A stretch of 64,000 bases of DNA from Azospira sp. I13 (lineage in GTDB: Bacteria; Pseudomonadota; Gammaproteobacteria; Burkholderiales; Rhodocyclaceae). Location of the stretch: contig NZ_BFBP01000011.1 of assembly GCF_003112695.1 (NCBI RefSeq), forward strand, positions 325,401-389,400. Reading direction: 5' to 3'. Position numbers and translations under genes: made by a program. Numbering within the stretch: the first letter of the stretch is position 1; each line of letters begins with the position of its first letter. The notes beneath the pieces are model-generated. The model was not told the origin of the DNA. It saw nothing but the letters and a program-made list of their open reading frames with translations, and made no database searches. Of the stretch, positions 16,273-24,883 are shown in pieces.

Positions 16273-17487
16273 ATGAAGCGCCGTGCCTTTCTCGCACTGG
16301 CTGGCGGCCTTGCCGTCGCGCCTGGCAGCGTTCTGGCTGCCAAGAAAACCAATTCCAGCCCCAAACCTGACCCCAAGGCAACCAAGAAGCCTGTTGCCAA
16401 GCCCAATGCCAAGACTGCTGCAGCCGGCAAACCGTCCGCCAAGGCCGGCTTGCGTGCCCCTGCCGGCAATCCCCGCGGCGCCGCCAGCGGCCCGGTCAGC
16501 GGCCACGTGGGTGGCATGCGACCAGCCGCCCTGCCCCTGCCCCGCCAGCAATCCTGGCGCCACTACGATCTGGTGGTGAAGGTTGGTGCCCCCGACAACA
16601 CCCAGCCTCTGCGGGCGTGGATTCCCCTGCCCCAGGAAAACGAATGGCAGCGGGTGGAAGACATGGATTGGCAGGGCAATTACGCCAAGGCTGGCCTGCG
16701 CCGGGATGGCGACAGCGGCCTGCTCACCTTCTTTGCCGAATGGCCGGCCGGCAGCCGGGCGCCGGCTGCGGAACTGCGCTTGCGTCTGGGTACCCGCCAG
16801 CGCCTCTTCGACATCACCCGCCGCGGCACCTCCACCGAATCCGAGGACGTGCTCAACCTCAATCTCGCCCCGGCCGGCCCCTGGCCCCAGGATGTCATTG
16901 CGGACCTAGCAGACCGCGTCACCGGCCGTATCCGGGAACCCATGCCCCAGGCCCTGGCCATCTACGACTGGGTGGTGGACCACGGCCTGAGCTGTAATGG
17001 CGTCCCCGAGTCGGTGCAAAAATCCCTCTGCGCCCAGAACGACGGCGGTGCCGGCTTGGCCGGCGTCTTTGTCGCCCTCTGTCGGGCCACCGGCATTCCG
17101 GCACGGCGGGTCAGCGGCCAGCGTATCGGCCCCTCCCGCCAGTCCGCCAGCCTCGGTGCCAGCGGGGATGTCTCCGCCGCCCAGCATTGGCGTGCTGAAT
17201 TCCATGCTCCCTTCTATGGCTGGATTCCAGTGGACCCGGCCGACGCGGTGCTGGCCCAGCGCCGGGATGGCGACAGCGGCTCCCTGCGCAAGCGTCTTTT
17301 CGGTTTCTGGGAAATGAACTGGGCGGCCTATTTCAGCGGCGATGGCGTACGCCTGCCCCTGGGCCCGGGAGAAAGCCTGTCTGTCGTGGATCGCCCATTG
17401 CTGGGCCAGGTGGAACGGGATGGCAGCGTCCGCCTGATCAACCGCCAGGCCAACATCAGCCTGGAAGCCCACCCCAGCGAAAACTGA
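16273..17487 (+). CDS. Tat-exported transglutaminase-like protein, probably without the catalytic Cys
   Basis: The 404-residue protein opens with a Tat-type signal, KRRAFLALAGGLAVAPG, then an Ala/Pro/Lys-rich linker to about residue 80. The C-terminal half is a transglutaminase-like domain ending in VALCRATGIPARRVSGQR and AQHWRAEFHAPFYGWIPVDPADA, with His305 and Asp321 of the triad conserved. Aligned by the GIPAR anchor, the catalytic Cys position is Gly259 (DGGAGLAGVF); a Cys253 lies six residues away. ATG 16273 has GGAGGA with six-base spacing, better than ATG 16267, which directly abuts it. A folding, binding or weakly active role is possible. Confidence 0.8.
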   Translation: MKRRAFLALAGGLAVAPGSVLAAKKTNSSPKPDPKATKKPVAKPNAKTAAAGKPSAKAGLRAPAGNPRGAASGPVSGHVGGMRPAALPLPRQQSWRHYDLVVKVGAPDNTQPLRAWIPLPQENEWQRVEDMDWQGNYAKAGLRRDGDSGLLTFFAEWPAGSRAPAAELRLRLGTRQRLFDITRRGTSTESEDVLNLNLAPAGPWPQDVIADLADRVTGRIREPMPQALAIYDWVVDHGLSCNGVPESVQKSLCAQNDGGAGLAGVFVALCRATGIPARRVSGQRIGPSRQSASLGASGDVSAAQHWRAEFHAPFYGWIPVDPADAVLAQRRDGDSGSLRKRLFGFWEMNWAAYFSGDGVRLPLGPGESLSVVDRPLLGQVERDGSVRLINRQANISLEAHPSEN

Positions 17488-17491
17488 TGAC

Positions 17492-17983
17492 TCAGTAGAT
17501 GCCGAGGGCCAGCCCTGCCGCCAGGGCGGCTCCGGTGTCGGCACAGCGCTGCAGGTCGGCCGGATCGAGGATTTTTGGCGCCTGGATGGCCTCCCGGGTC
17601 TGGGCCCGGGTACAGACGATCAACGGCGCACAAATGGCTTTGAGACGCCAGCCAGCAGCGATCCGCTCCACCTGCCGCACGGCCCCCTGGCCGTCGCTGC
17701 CGGCACACACCAGCAGGACGTAGGGGCGGCCGTTGAGCTGATCCAGGGCGTCGTAATAACTGCGGTCAAAAAAGTCCTTCAGACGCCCCGCCATGCTGCC
17801 CAAGTACTCCGGCGTGACGAAGATGAAAGCATCAGCCGCAATGGCGTCGGCGGGCCCCACGTCTTCCGCCTGGCAGAGACGCACCACCACGCCGCCCTCC
17901 CCCGCCGCGCCTGCGGCTGCCGCCCTGGCCATGGCAGCTGCGCCGCCGGTCTGGGAGTGGTAAATGATCAGCAGGGTTTTCAT
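17492..17983 (-). CDS. Flavodoxin-fold NAD(P)H-dependent oxidoreductase-like protein
   Basis: A 163-residue protein with flavodoxin-like features: N-terminal beta strand and FMN-phosphate loop KTLLIIYHSQTGG, and FIFVTPEYLGSMAGRLKDFFDR, the second FMN-contact loop typical of NADPH-dependent FMN reductase-like proteins. The ATG at 17983 puts the first strand at the N-terminus. It converges on the transglutaminase-like gene with a 4-bp gap and lies 38 bp downstream of dnaB. Substrate unknown. Confidence 0.8.
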   Translation of the reverse strand: MKTLLIIYHSQTGGAAAMARAAAAGAAGEGGVVVRLCQAEDVGPADAIAADAFIFVTPEYLGSMAGRLKDFFDRSYYDALDQLNGRPYVLLVCAGSDGQGAVRQVERIAAGWRLKAICAPLIVCTRAQTREAIQAPKILDPADLQRCADTGAALAAGLALGIY

Positions 17984-18021
17984 GGCTGATTTCCAGGTGC
18001 GCCCACCACACACCAACAGGA

Positions 18022-19452
18022 TCAGTATTCGGGGCCGCTGCTGCCCCGGTAGGCGGAATTCTCGAAGCGGGTGTATTCCCCAAGGAAGGTGAGGTGCACC
18101 GTGCCCGTGGGGCCGTTACGCTGCTTGCCGATGATGACCTCGGCCATGCCCTTGTTGTTCTCGCTTTCCTTGTTGTAGTACTCATCCCGGTACATCATCA
18201 TGATGACGTCCGCATCCTGCTCGATAGCGCCGGATTCCCGCAAGTCGGACATCATGGGACGCTTGTCGGTCCGCTCTTCCACCTTCCGGGAAAGCTGTGA
18301 CAGCGCGATCACCGGTACCGACAACTCCTTGGCCAGGGATTTCAGGGCGCGGGAAATTTCCGACACTTCCGTCGCCCGGTTCTCGCCACCGCCGGCCTTG
18401 GCCGACACCATCAACTGCAGGTAGTCGATGACGATCAGGCCCAGCTTGCCGCCGTACTGGCGCGCCAGGCGTCGCGCCCGGGCCCGCAGATCGAGCGGAT
18501 TCAAACCACCGGTCTCGTCAATGTAGAGGGGCTTCTCGTGCATCTTGCCGAGGGCAAAGGAAAGACGGCCCCACTCGTCGTCGTCCAGGCGGCCGGTACG
18601 CAGGTTGTGGGAATTGAGCTTACCCAGGGAGGCCAGCATCCGCATGGCCAGCTGGGCGCCGCCCATTTCCATGGAAAACACCCCGACCGGCAGGCCCTGC
18701 TCCACCGCCACATATTCGGCGATGTTGAGGGCAAAGGCAGTCTTACCCATGGAAGGACGGCCGGCGACGATGATCAGGTCGCCAGGCTGCAGGCCGGAGG
18801 TTTTCTGGTCCAGGTCGATGAAGCCGGTAGACACGCCGGTAATGTCCGAGGGATTGTCCCGGTCGTGCAGTTCTTCAATTTTCTGCACCACCTCGTTGAG
18901 CAGGGGATTGATGTGCACAAAGCCCTGCTGGGACAAGGCGCCCTTTTCAGCAATCTCGAAGACCCGGGACTCGGCCTCGTCGAGCAGGGACTTGGCATCC
19001 CGCCCCAGGGGGTTGAGGGCGCTGGAGGCAATTTCGTCCCCCGCGGTCACCAGCTGGCGCAGGATGGCCCGCTCCCGCACGATTTCCGCATAGCGGCGGA
19101 TATTGGAGGCGGAAGGCGTATTGGCGGCCAGTTCCCCCAGATAAGCCAGGCCGCCGGTATGTTCGCTCTCCCCGGCCGCATCCAGGGCTTCGGAAACGGT
19201 CACCACGTCCGCCGGCTTGCCGATGGAAAGGAGACGCTGGACCTGGCGGAAGATGCGGCGGTGTTCGTCCCGATAGAAGTCGGTCTCCGTCACCATGTCA
19301 CCTACCTTGTCCCAGGCCTGGTTATCCAGCAGCAAGCCACCTAGCAGGGACTGCTCCGCTTCCACGGAATGGGGTGGCACCCGCAGCTGGGCAAGCACAG
19401 GGTCGGTGGAATCCAGGGAATCGGAACGGGAGAAACGGCGGGGCTTGTTCAT
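18022..19452 (-). CDS. dnaB: Replicative DNA helicase DnaB
   Basis: The hexameric 5'-3' helicase of the replication fork. The 476-residue protein has the N-terminal DnaB domain (PHSVEAEQSLLGGLLLDNQAW) and the RecA-like domain with Walker A VAGRPSMGKTAFALNIAEY (about residue 232), GLIVIDYLQLM (Walker B) and the motif H4-like SQLSRKVEERTDKRPMMSDLRESGAIEQDAD. No intein or insertion is seen. It is downstream of the ribosomal genes but separated from them by a strong terminator, and it begins at ATG 19452. Confidence 0.97.
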   Translation of the reverse strand: MNKPRRFSRSDSLDSTDPVLAQLRVPPHSVEAEQSLLGGLLLDNQAWDKVGDMVTETDFYRDEHRRIFRQVQRLLSIGKPADVVTVSEALDAAGESEHTGGLAYLGELAANTPSASNIRRYAEIVRERAILRQLVTAGDEIASSALNPLGRDAKSLLDEAESRVFEIAEKGALSQQGFVHINPLLNEVVQKIEELHDRDNPSDITGVSTGFIDLDQKTSGLQPGDLIIVAGRPSMGKTAFALNIAEYVAVEQGLPVGVFSMEMGGAQLAMRMLASLGKLNSHNLRTGRLDDDEWGRLSFALGKMHEKPLYIDETGGLNPLDLRARARRLARQYGGKLGLIVIDYLQLMVSAKAGGGENRATEVSEISRALKSLAKELSVPVIALSQLSRKVEERTDKRPMMSDLRESGAIEQDADVIMMMYRDEYYNKESENNKGMAEVIIGKQRNGPTGTVHLTFLGEYTRFENSAYRGSSGPEY

Positions 19453-19535
19453 GGCAGGGCCTGTATCGGGGATGGGCAATTCTACCCTTGCCCGCGATTG
19501 CATTGGCGACATCGAAGGAACGGGAATGGCGGCAG

Positions 19536-19575
19536 AAAAGAAAAAGGCCTTGCAGGACGAATCCGCAAGGCCTTT
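19536..19575 (-). terminator. Rho-independent terminator after rplI
   Basis: An 11-bp perfect stem (GCAAGGCCTTT with AAAGGCCTTGC, 11-base loop) 34 bp past the rplI stop, followed on the minus strand by TTTTTCTTTTC. It separates rpsF-priB-rpsR-rplI from dnaB. Confidence 0.88.
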
Positions 19576-19608
19576 CTGGGGAAGCGCCCGCGAAGGCGCT
19601 GCCGCTGC

Positions 19609-20058
19609 TTAGTGCTCGCCGAGAACGGAGACGGTGATCTGAGCGATCACGTCGGTGTGCAGAGCGACATCGATGGGGTAGTCACCGATGGCCTTGAGGT
19701 GGCCGTTGGGCATGCGGATGGTGGACTTCTCCACCTTGTGGCCTTGGGCTTCCAGGGCTTCGGCGATGTCGAAGTTGGACACGGAACCAAACAGACGGCC
19801 ATCCATACCGGCCTTACGGCTGATCTGAACCATCAGGCCGTTCAATTGACCGGCTTGGGCTTCGGCAGCGGCCAGCTTGTCAGCCTGAGCCTTTTCCAGC
19901 TCGGCGCGCTTGACTTCGAATTCAGCCAGGGCAGCGGGAGTAGCACGCTTGGCCTTGCGCTGGGGGATCAGGAAGTTACGGGCGTAGCCGTCCTTGACCT
20001 TGACCACGTCGCCCAGGTTACCCAGGTTGACAACCTTTTCCAGAAGAATGATTTGCAT
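19609..20058 (-). CDS. rplI: 50S ribosomal protein L9
   Basis: The 149-residue sequence starts [32 protein letters not shown], the L9 N-terminal signature, and ends with the C-terminal domain [28 protein letters not shown]9 bridges the L1 stalk base of the large subunit. It is last in the rpsF-priB-rpsR-rplI operon, 15 bp after rpsR. Confidence 0.97.
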   Translation of the reverse strand: MQIILLEKVVNLGNLGDVVKVKDGYARNFLIPQRKAKRATPAALAEFEVKRAELEKAQADKLAAAEAQAGQLNGLMVQISRKAGMDGRLFGSVSNFDIAEALEAQGHKVEKSTIRMPNGHLKAIGDYPIDVALHTDVIAQITVSVLGEH

Positions 20059-20073
20059 GTTTCTCTCTCCCGA

Positions 20074-20352
20074 TTAAACGTGGTTGTCGGTGTAGGGCAG
20101 CAGGGCCAGGTAGCGAGCACGCTTCACAGCGACGCCCAGCTGACGCTGGTAGTGGGCCTTGGTGCCGGTCAGACGAGCCGGCATGATCTTGGCGTTTTCA
20201 GCGATGAAGTCCTTCAGCAGGTCCACGTCCTTGTAGTCGATCTCAACGATCTTCTCGGCAGTGAAGCGGCAGAACTTGCGGCGCTTGAACATACCGCCAC
20301 CGCGGCGCTTTTTCTTGTCATCGTCCTTCTTCTTGAAAAACGGTCGAGCCAT
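20074..20352 (-). CDS. rpsR: 30S ribosomal protein S18
   Basis: The 92-residue protein has the S18 core [25 protein letters not shown] and [19 protein letters not shown]. The N-terminus [20 protein letters not shown] is the usual basic tail. Two in-frame ATGs exist; the one at 20352 has GGAAGG at 8 nt and is preferred to 20358, where the spacing would be 2 nt. Its first 35 bases overlap the end of priB in another frame. S18 partners with S6, encoded two genes upstream. Confidence 0.96.
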   Translation of the reverse strand: MARPFFKKKDDDKKKRRGGGMFKRRKFCRFTAEKIVEIDYKDVDLLKDFIAENAKIMPARLTGTKAHYQRQLGVAVKRARYLALLPYTDNHV

Positions 20353-20674
20353 TTTCATTTCCTTCCAAAAATTCGATTCGTTCTACGTGCAACATGGGCT
20401 GCCGGCTGTTTCTGCTCTTCAGGGCCAAAAACCCTTCGAGCCTTACCGCCTTGCCGAGCCCGGCGTCCTGCAGCCATTTGGCTGTGGTTCCCAGGGCAAC
20501 GACGTTGATTTCACACTCAACCTTGCGGGGGTGGCCGGCTTCGATCATTTCTGATTCGTGGCGCAGGCGCCCTTCGCTCACCGGCACGCCGGCGGGGGTG
20601 TAACGCAAGGGTTTGTGTTCGATCAGCGTCCCGGTGATTACAACGCGGTTATCAACCAGCTTCGTGGCAGCCAA
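20318..20674 (-). CDS. priB: Primosomal replication protein N
   Basis: PriB is a dimeric OB-fold ssDNA-binding protein that helps PriA reload the replisome. The 118-residue product carries [53 protein letters not shown] and [11 protein letters not shown]. The only start matching the family N-terminus is TTG at 20674, eight bases after the rpsF stop. The reading frame continues about 16 residues past the usual end and overlaps rpsR by 35 bp, which suggests translational coupling. Confidence 0.92.
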   Translation of the reverse strand: MAATKLVDNRVVITGTLIEHKPLRYTPAGVPVSEGRLRHESEMIEAGHPRKVECEINVVALGTTAKWLQDAGLGKAVRLEGFLALKSRNSRQPMLHVERIEFLEGNENGSTVFQEEGR

Positions 20675-20681
20675 CGATTAA

Positions 20682-21065
20682 TTAGGCAGCCGGGGTCGCT
20701 TCGGCGGCAGGGGCTTCAGCCTTGCCATCCAGCAGGGACTTGGACTTCTCTTCCTTCATCATGGGAGAAGGAGTGGTCGTAGCAGCCTTGGTCTTGACGG
20801 TGAGGTGACGCAGCACGGCGTCGTTGAACTTGAAGGAATGCTCCAGTTCGTTCAGGGTCTCGCCGTCGCACTCGATGTTCATCAGCACGTAGTGGGCTTT
20901 GTGAACCTTCTGGATCGGGTAAGCCAGCTGACGACGGCCCCAGTCTTCCAGACGGTGGATCACGCCGCTGCGGGTGGTCACGATCGAACGGTAGCGTTCG
21001 ACCATGGCCGGAACCTGCTCGCTCTGGTCCGGATGGACGATAAATACGATTTCGTAATGGCGCAT
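20682..21065 (-). CDS. rpsF: 30S ribosomal protein S6
   Basis: The 127-residue sequence begins [21 protein letters not shown] and contains [23 protein letters not shown], both S6 hallmarks, with an Ala/Pro/Lys-rich C-terminal tail. It heads the operon. In many bacteria an S6:S18 complex represses this operon by binding the rpsF leader; the leader here has small hairpins (for example GGCT-GTT-AGCC close to the start), but the motif is not certain. Confidence 0.97.
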   Translation of the reverse strand: MRHYEIVFIVHPDQSEQVPAMVERYRSIVTTRSGVIHRLEDWGRRQLAYPIQKVHKAHYVLMNIECDGETLNELEHSFKFNDAVLRHLTVKTKAATTTPSPMMKEEKSKSLLDGKAEAPAAEATPAA

Positions 21066-21132
21066 GAATTCTCCTTTTGGCTAACAGCCCTCCGCCATGC
21101 GTTCGCGGTAGGACAAGGTTGGAAAGCCGACG

Positions 21133-21162
21133 ATTATGGCACGGTTTTTCACGGAAAATCAA
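21133..21162 (-). promoter_or_regulatory. Sigma-70 promoter of the rpsF operon
   Basis: On the minus strand TTGATT (-35), an 18-bp spacer, then CATAAT (-10), with the start of transcription expected about 60 bp before rpsF. It is the best-formed housekeeping promoter in the window. Confidence 0.65.
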
Positions 21163-21303
21163 GGAAAACCGCAGCCTGGACGAAGAGCCCCGACCCTAAC
21201 CCAAGACAATTTGGCAGGGAATCGACAAAAGGGGGCATGGCAGACATGTGTCCTCGCCTCGGTCAAACACCCATGGCAGCTGGCTGCCCGGGGCTCGGTA
21301 CGG

Positions 21304-22278
21304 TCAGAGCTGGTATTCGTCCTCGCCCCGACCCGCTGCGCCGGAGAGCGCACCTTCCATGGACTTCTCCACGGCCTTGCGGGTCAGATGGGGGGCGAAG
21401 AGTTCGATGAAGTCGTACTCGTAGCGCCGCAGATAGGTGCCCCGGCGCAGCGCCAGGCGAGTGGTGTTGGACTCGAACAGATGCCCCGCATCCAAGGCCA
21501 CCAGGCCACCCTGGCTACCGTCCCGCTCGGGATCGAAGGCGATGCGGGCGATGATGCCCAGACCCAGACCTAGGCTGACGTAGGTCTTGATCACATCCGC
21601 ATCGATGGCGGAGAGCACCACATTCGGCGTCAGGCCGTGGCGCTCGAAGGCACTGCTGATGCGCCCGCCACCGGTAAAGGCCGGATCGTAGGTAATGAGG
21701 GGGAAACGCGCCAGTACTGCCAAGGACAGCGGCCCCTGCTCCAGGATCGGATGGCCGGTGGGGGCAATGACGCAATGGGACCACTGGTAGCAGGGCATGG
21801 TCACCAGATTGGGCACATGGTCCAAGGCCTCGGTAGCGATGGCGATGTCGGCCTCGCCGTTGGCAGCCCATTCGGCGATCTGGGTCGGGCTACCCTGATG
21901 CAGGGAGAGGCGCACCCGGGGATAACGCTCGGTAAAGCGCTTCACCACCTGGGGTAGCGCATAGCGGGCCTGGGTATGGGTGGTGGCAATGATCATGCTG
22001 CCGGAGTCGCCACCGGCGTATTCCTCGCCCACCCGCTTGAGGTTTTCCGCCTCCCGCAGGATGCGGTTGGAAATCTCCAGCACCGCCTTGCCGGGTTCGG
22101 TAATGCCGGTCAGGCGCTTGCCGCTGCGTTCGAAGACAATGATGCCCAGTTCGTCCTCGAGCATCTTGATCTGCTTGGAAACCCCGGGCTGGGAGGTGTA
22201 AAGTGCTTCCGCCGCTTCGGAAACGTTGAGTCCGCGGCGGGAAACTTCGACGAGATATCGCAGCTGCTGCAGCTTCAT
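21304..22278 (-). CDS. cysB: LysR-type regulator CysB
   Basis: The 324-residue protein begins MKLQQLRYLVEVSRRGLNVSEAAEALYTSQPGVSKQIK, the CysB-type winged helix-turn-helix, followed by the effector domain (ATTHTQARYALPQVV, ITYDPAFTGGGRI, GLGLGIIARIAFDPERD). CysB activates sulfate assimilation in response to N-acetylserine and sulfur limitation. It is transcribed divergently from the TauE/SafE-cysI-cysH-cysDN genes, which are its expected targets; a dyad in the shared region is a candidate binding site. Confidence 0.93.
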   Translation of the reverse strand: MKLQQLRYLVEVSRRGLNVSEAAEALYTSQPGVSKQIKMLEDELGIIVFERSGKRLTGITEPGKAVLEISNRILREAENLKRVGEEYAGGDSGSMIIATTHTQARYALPQVVKRFTERYPRVRLSLHQGSPTQIAEWAANGEADIAIATEALDHVPNLVTMPCYQWSHCVIAPTGHPILEQGPLSLAVLARFPLITYDPAFTGGGRISSAFERHGLTPNVVLSAIDADVIKTYVSLGLGLGIIARIAFDPERDGSQGGLVALDAGHLFESNTTRLALRRGTYLRRYEYDFIELFAPHLTRKAVEKSMEGALSGAAGRGEDEYQL

Positions 22279-22293
22279 GACGATAGCCTGTTA

Positions 22294-22308
22294 ATAACTT
22301 TAGGTTAT
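22294..22308. promoter_or_regulatory. Candidate CysB binding site
   Basis: ATAAC-TTTAG-GTTAT is a perfect 5-bp dyad that also fits the LysR-family T-N11-A rule (T at 22295, A at 22307). It lies 16 bp upstream of the cysB start codon and 77 bp upstream of the permease gene, in position to control both. Confidence 0.5.
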
Positions 22309-22384
22309 ATCAATGTAGCACGATATTCTTTTGAGGCCAATAAACGGCTGTTACGATGCGCCCCACTTCACGACTAGGCGCATC

Positions 22385-23158
22385 ATGGACTGGCTGTATA
22401 CCCTCTCTGGATTCGTGGTCGGCGCCATTGTCGGTTTGACGGGCGTTGGCGGCGGCTCCCTCATGACTCCCCTGCTGGTCCTCCTGTTCGGCATCCACCC
22501 GGCCACCGCCGTGGGCACCGACCTGCTCTACGCCGCCGTCACCAAGGCCGGCGGCACCGTGGTGCATTCGCGCAAGGGCCACGTGGAATGGCGTATCGTC
22601 GGCCTGCTGGCTGCCGGCAGCATGCCTGCCACTGCCATCACCCTGTACGCCCTGGCCCACCTGCCCAAGCAGGGCCCGGAAACCACCGGCCTGATCTCCA
22701 TTGGCCTGGGCATCGCCCTGCTGCTCACCGCCTGCGCCATCATCTTCCGCCAGAAGTTGCAGTCCTATGCCCTGAGCCACGAAACTTCCTTCGTGCAGCG
22801 GCATCACACGCCCATCACCATTGCCGTCGGCGCCACCCTGGGGGTGCTGGTTTCCATTTCCTCCGTTGGCGCCGGTGCCCTGGGTGTAGCCGCCCTCTTC
22901 TTTCTCTACCCCAAGCTGCCCGCCGTGCGCATCGTCGGCAGCGACGTAGCCCACGCTGTGCCCCTCACCCTGGTGGCGGGTACCGGCCACTGGATGCTCG
23001 GCAGCGTGGATTGGCACCTGCTGTCTGCTCTGCTGGTCGGCTCCCTTCCTGGCATCTGGGTTGGCAGCCACATTTCGGCCAAGGTTCCGGATAAAATCCT
23101 GCGCCCCATCCTGGCCACCATGCTGGTGCTGATCGGCGCCAAGCTCATTGCCCATTAA
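22385..23158 (+). CDS. TauE/SafE-family sulfite or sulfur-compound permease
   Basis: A 257-residue protein with about eight membrane helices and two TauE/SafE half-repeats: VGAIVGLTGVGGGSLMTPLL near the N-terminus and LGVLVSISSVGAGALGVAAL at the midpoint. Family members export sulfite/sulfoacetate or move other sulfur anions. Placed between cysB and cysI, it may export excess sulfite or import sulfate. ATG 22385 starts at the first helix; the upstream extension to 22331 is not hydrophobic. Confidence 0.88.
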   Translation: MDWLYTLSGFVVGAIVGLTGVGGGSLMTPLLVLLFGIHPATAVGTDLLYAAVTKAGGTVVHSRKGHVEWRIVGLLAAGSMPATAITLYALAHLPKQGPETTGLISIGLGIALLLTACAIIFRQKLQSYALSHETSFVQRHHTPITIAVGATLGVLVSISSVGAGALGVAALFFLYPKLPAVRIVGSDVAHAVPLTLVAGTGHWMLGSVDWHLLSALLVGSLPGIWVGSHISAKVPDKILRPILATMLVLIGAKLIAH

Positions 23159-23177
23159 AAGTAATCCCGAGGCCCTT

Positions 23178-24854
23178 ATGTACCGTTACGACCAATACGA
23201 TCACGCCCTCGTCCAGGAACGGGTTGCCCAGTTCCGCGACCAGGTCCGCCGCTGGAAAGCCGGGGAACTTTCGGACGATGAATTCCGCCCCCTGCGCCTG
23301 CAAAATGGCCTCTACATCCAGCGCCATGCGCCCATGTTCCGGGTCGCCGTGCCCTATGGCATGCTGTCGAGCGCCCAGCTGCGCCGCCTGGCCAAGATCG
23401 CCCGGGACTACGACAAGGGCTACGCCCACTTCACCACCCGCCACAACCTACAGTACAACTGGATCCCCGTAGAGCGGGTGCCAGACGCCCTGGCGGAGCT
23501 GGCGGAAGTGGAAATGCACGCCATCCAGACCTCCGGCAACTGCATCCGCAACGTCACCACAGACCAGTTCGCCGGCGTCGCCGCCGATGAAATCCTGGAC
23601 CCTCGCCCCCTGTGCGAACTGCTGCGCCAGTGGAGCACCTTCCACCCGGAATTCGCCTTCCTGCCGCGCAAGTTCAAGATCGCGGTGAATGGCGCCCTGG
23701 AAGACCGGGCCCTGACCTGGTTCCACGACATCGGCCTGCACATCCGCAAGAACGAAGCCGGCGAAGTGGGCTTCCGCGTCATCGTCGGTGGCGGCCTGGG
23801 GCGCACCCCCATCCGCGGCCAAGTGGTGCGCGAGTTCCTGCACTGGCAGGACATCCTCACCTATAACGAAGCCATTCTGCGGGTCTACAACCGTTACGGC
23901 CGCCGCGACAACGCCTACAAGGCCCGCATCAAGATCCTGGTGCAGGCCCTGGGCGTGGAGAAGTTCGCCGAGCAGGTGGAAGCCGAATGGGCCCACCTCA
24001 AGGGCGGCCCGGCCACCCTCACCCAGGCCGAATACGACCGGGTGGCGGCCTTCTTCAATCCCCCCGCCTACGTGCAGCTGCCGGCCATCGACGAAGGCTT
24101 TGTGCAGGCACAGGCCGAACTGCCCGCCTTCGCCCGCTGGGTGGAGCGCAATGTGCGCCCCCACCGGGTGCCGGGCTACGCCTCCGTCACCCTCTCCCTG
24201 AAGAAGCCGGGCACTGCCCCGGGCGACGTCACCGACCAGCAGATGGAGCGGGTGGCTGATCTGGCCGACCGCTACAGCTTCGGCGAAGTGCGGGTCACCC
24301 ACGAACAGAATCTGGTGCTGGCCGATGTGCGCCAGGACGAACTGCAAGCCCTGTGGGAAGACGCCAAGGCGGTGAGCCTGGCCACCCCCAACATCGGCCT
24401 CATCACGGACATGATCTGCTGCCCCGGCGGCGATTTCTGCGACCTGGCCAACGCCAAGTCCATCCCCATCGCCAACGCCATCCAGGCCAAATTCGAAGAC
24501 CTGGACTACCTCTACGACATCGGCGACATCGAGCTCAACATCTCCGGCTGCATGAACTCCTGCGGCCACCACCACGTCGGCCACATCGGCGTGCTGGGCG
24601 TGGATAAGGGCAACGAGGAGTGGTACCAGATCACCCTGGGCGGCCGCCAGGGCAACAACGCCCTGCTGGGCAAGGTCATCGGCCCCTCCTTCCCCGCCGA
24701 CGAAGTGGCTGGGGTGGTGGAAAAGCTGATCCAGGTGTACCTGGAAAACCGCCACGAGGAAGAACTGTTCATCGACACCCTGGACCGTCTGGGTGTGGAA
24801 CCCTTCAAGACCCGGATTTACGGCGACCGCCTCAAGGGCAAGAACGCTGCCTGA
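23178..24854 (+). CDS. cysI: Sulfite reductase, hemoprotein (nitrite/sulfite reductase family)
   Basis: Reduces sulfite to sulfide with siroheme and a [4Fe-4S] cluster. The 558-residue protein has two ferredoxin-like/siroheme half domains. Cluster ligands fit C-x5-C ... C-x3-C: Cys415 and Cys421 in CCPGGDFC, Cys458 and Cys462 in SGCMNSCGHH. HFTTRHNLQYNWIP and QTSGNCIRNVTTD are substrate-region motifs. No cysJ flavoprotein gene is nearby, so electrons may come from ferredoxin or from a reductase encoded elsewhere. The next gene is DUF934, a frequent partner. Confidence 0.93.
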   Translation: MYRYDQYDHALVQERVAQFRDQVRRWKAGELSDDEFRPLRLQNGLYIQRHAPMFRVAVPYGMLSSAQLRRLAKIARDYDKGYAHFTTRHNLQYNWIPVERVPDALAELAEVEMHAIQTSGNCIRNVTTDQFAGVAADEILDPRPLCELLRQWSTFHPEFAFLPRKFKIAVNGALEDRALTWFHDIGLHIRKNEAGEVGFRVIVGGGLGRTPIRGQVVREFLHWQDILTYNEAILRVYNRYGRRDNAYKARIKILVQALGVEKFAEQVEAEWAHLKGGPATLTQAEYDRVAAFFNPPAYVQLPAIDEGFVQAQAELPAFARWVERNVRPHRVPGYASVTLSLKKPGTAPGDVTDQQMERVADLADRYSFGEVRVTHEQNLVLADVRQDELQALWEDAKAVSLATPNIGLITDMICCPGGDFCDLANAKSIPIANAIQAKFEDLDYLYDIGDIELNISGCMNSCGHHHVGHIGVLGVDKGNEEWYQITLGGRQGNNALLGKVIGPSFPADEVAGVVEKLIQVYLENRHEEELFIDTLDRLGVEPFKTRIYGDRLKGKNAA

Positions 24855-24883
24855 CCCCATCGACACGGAATAAAGGAACGACC

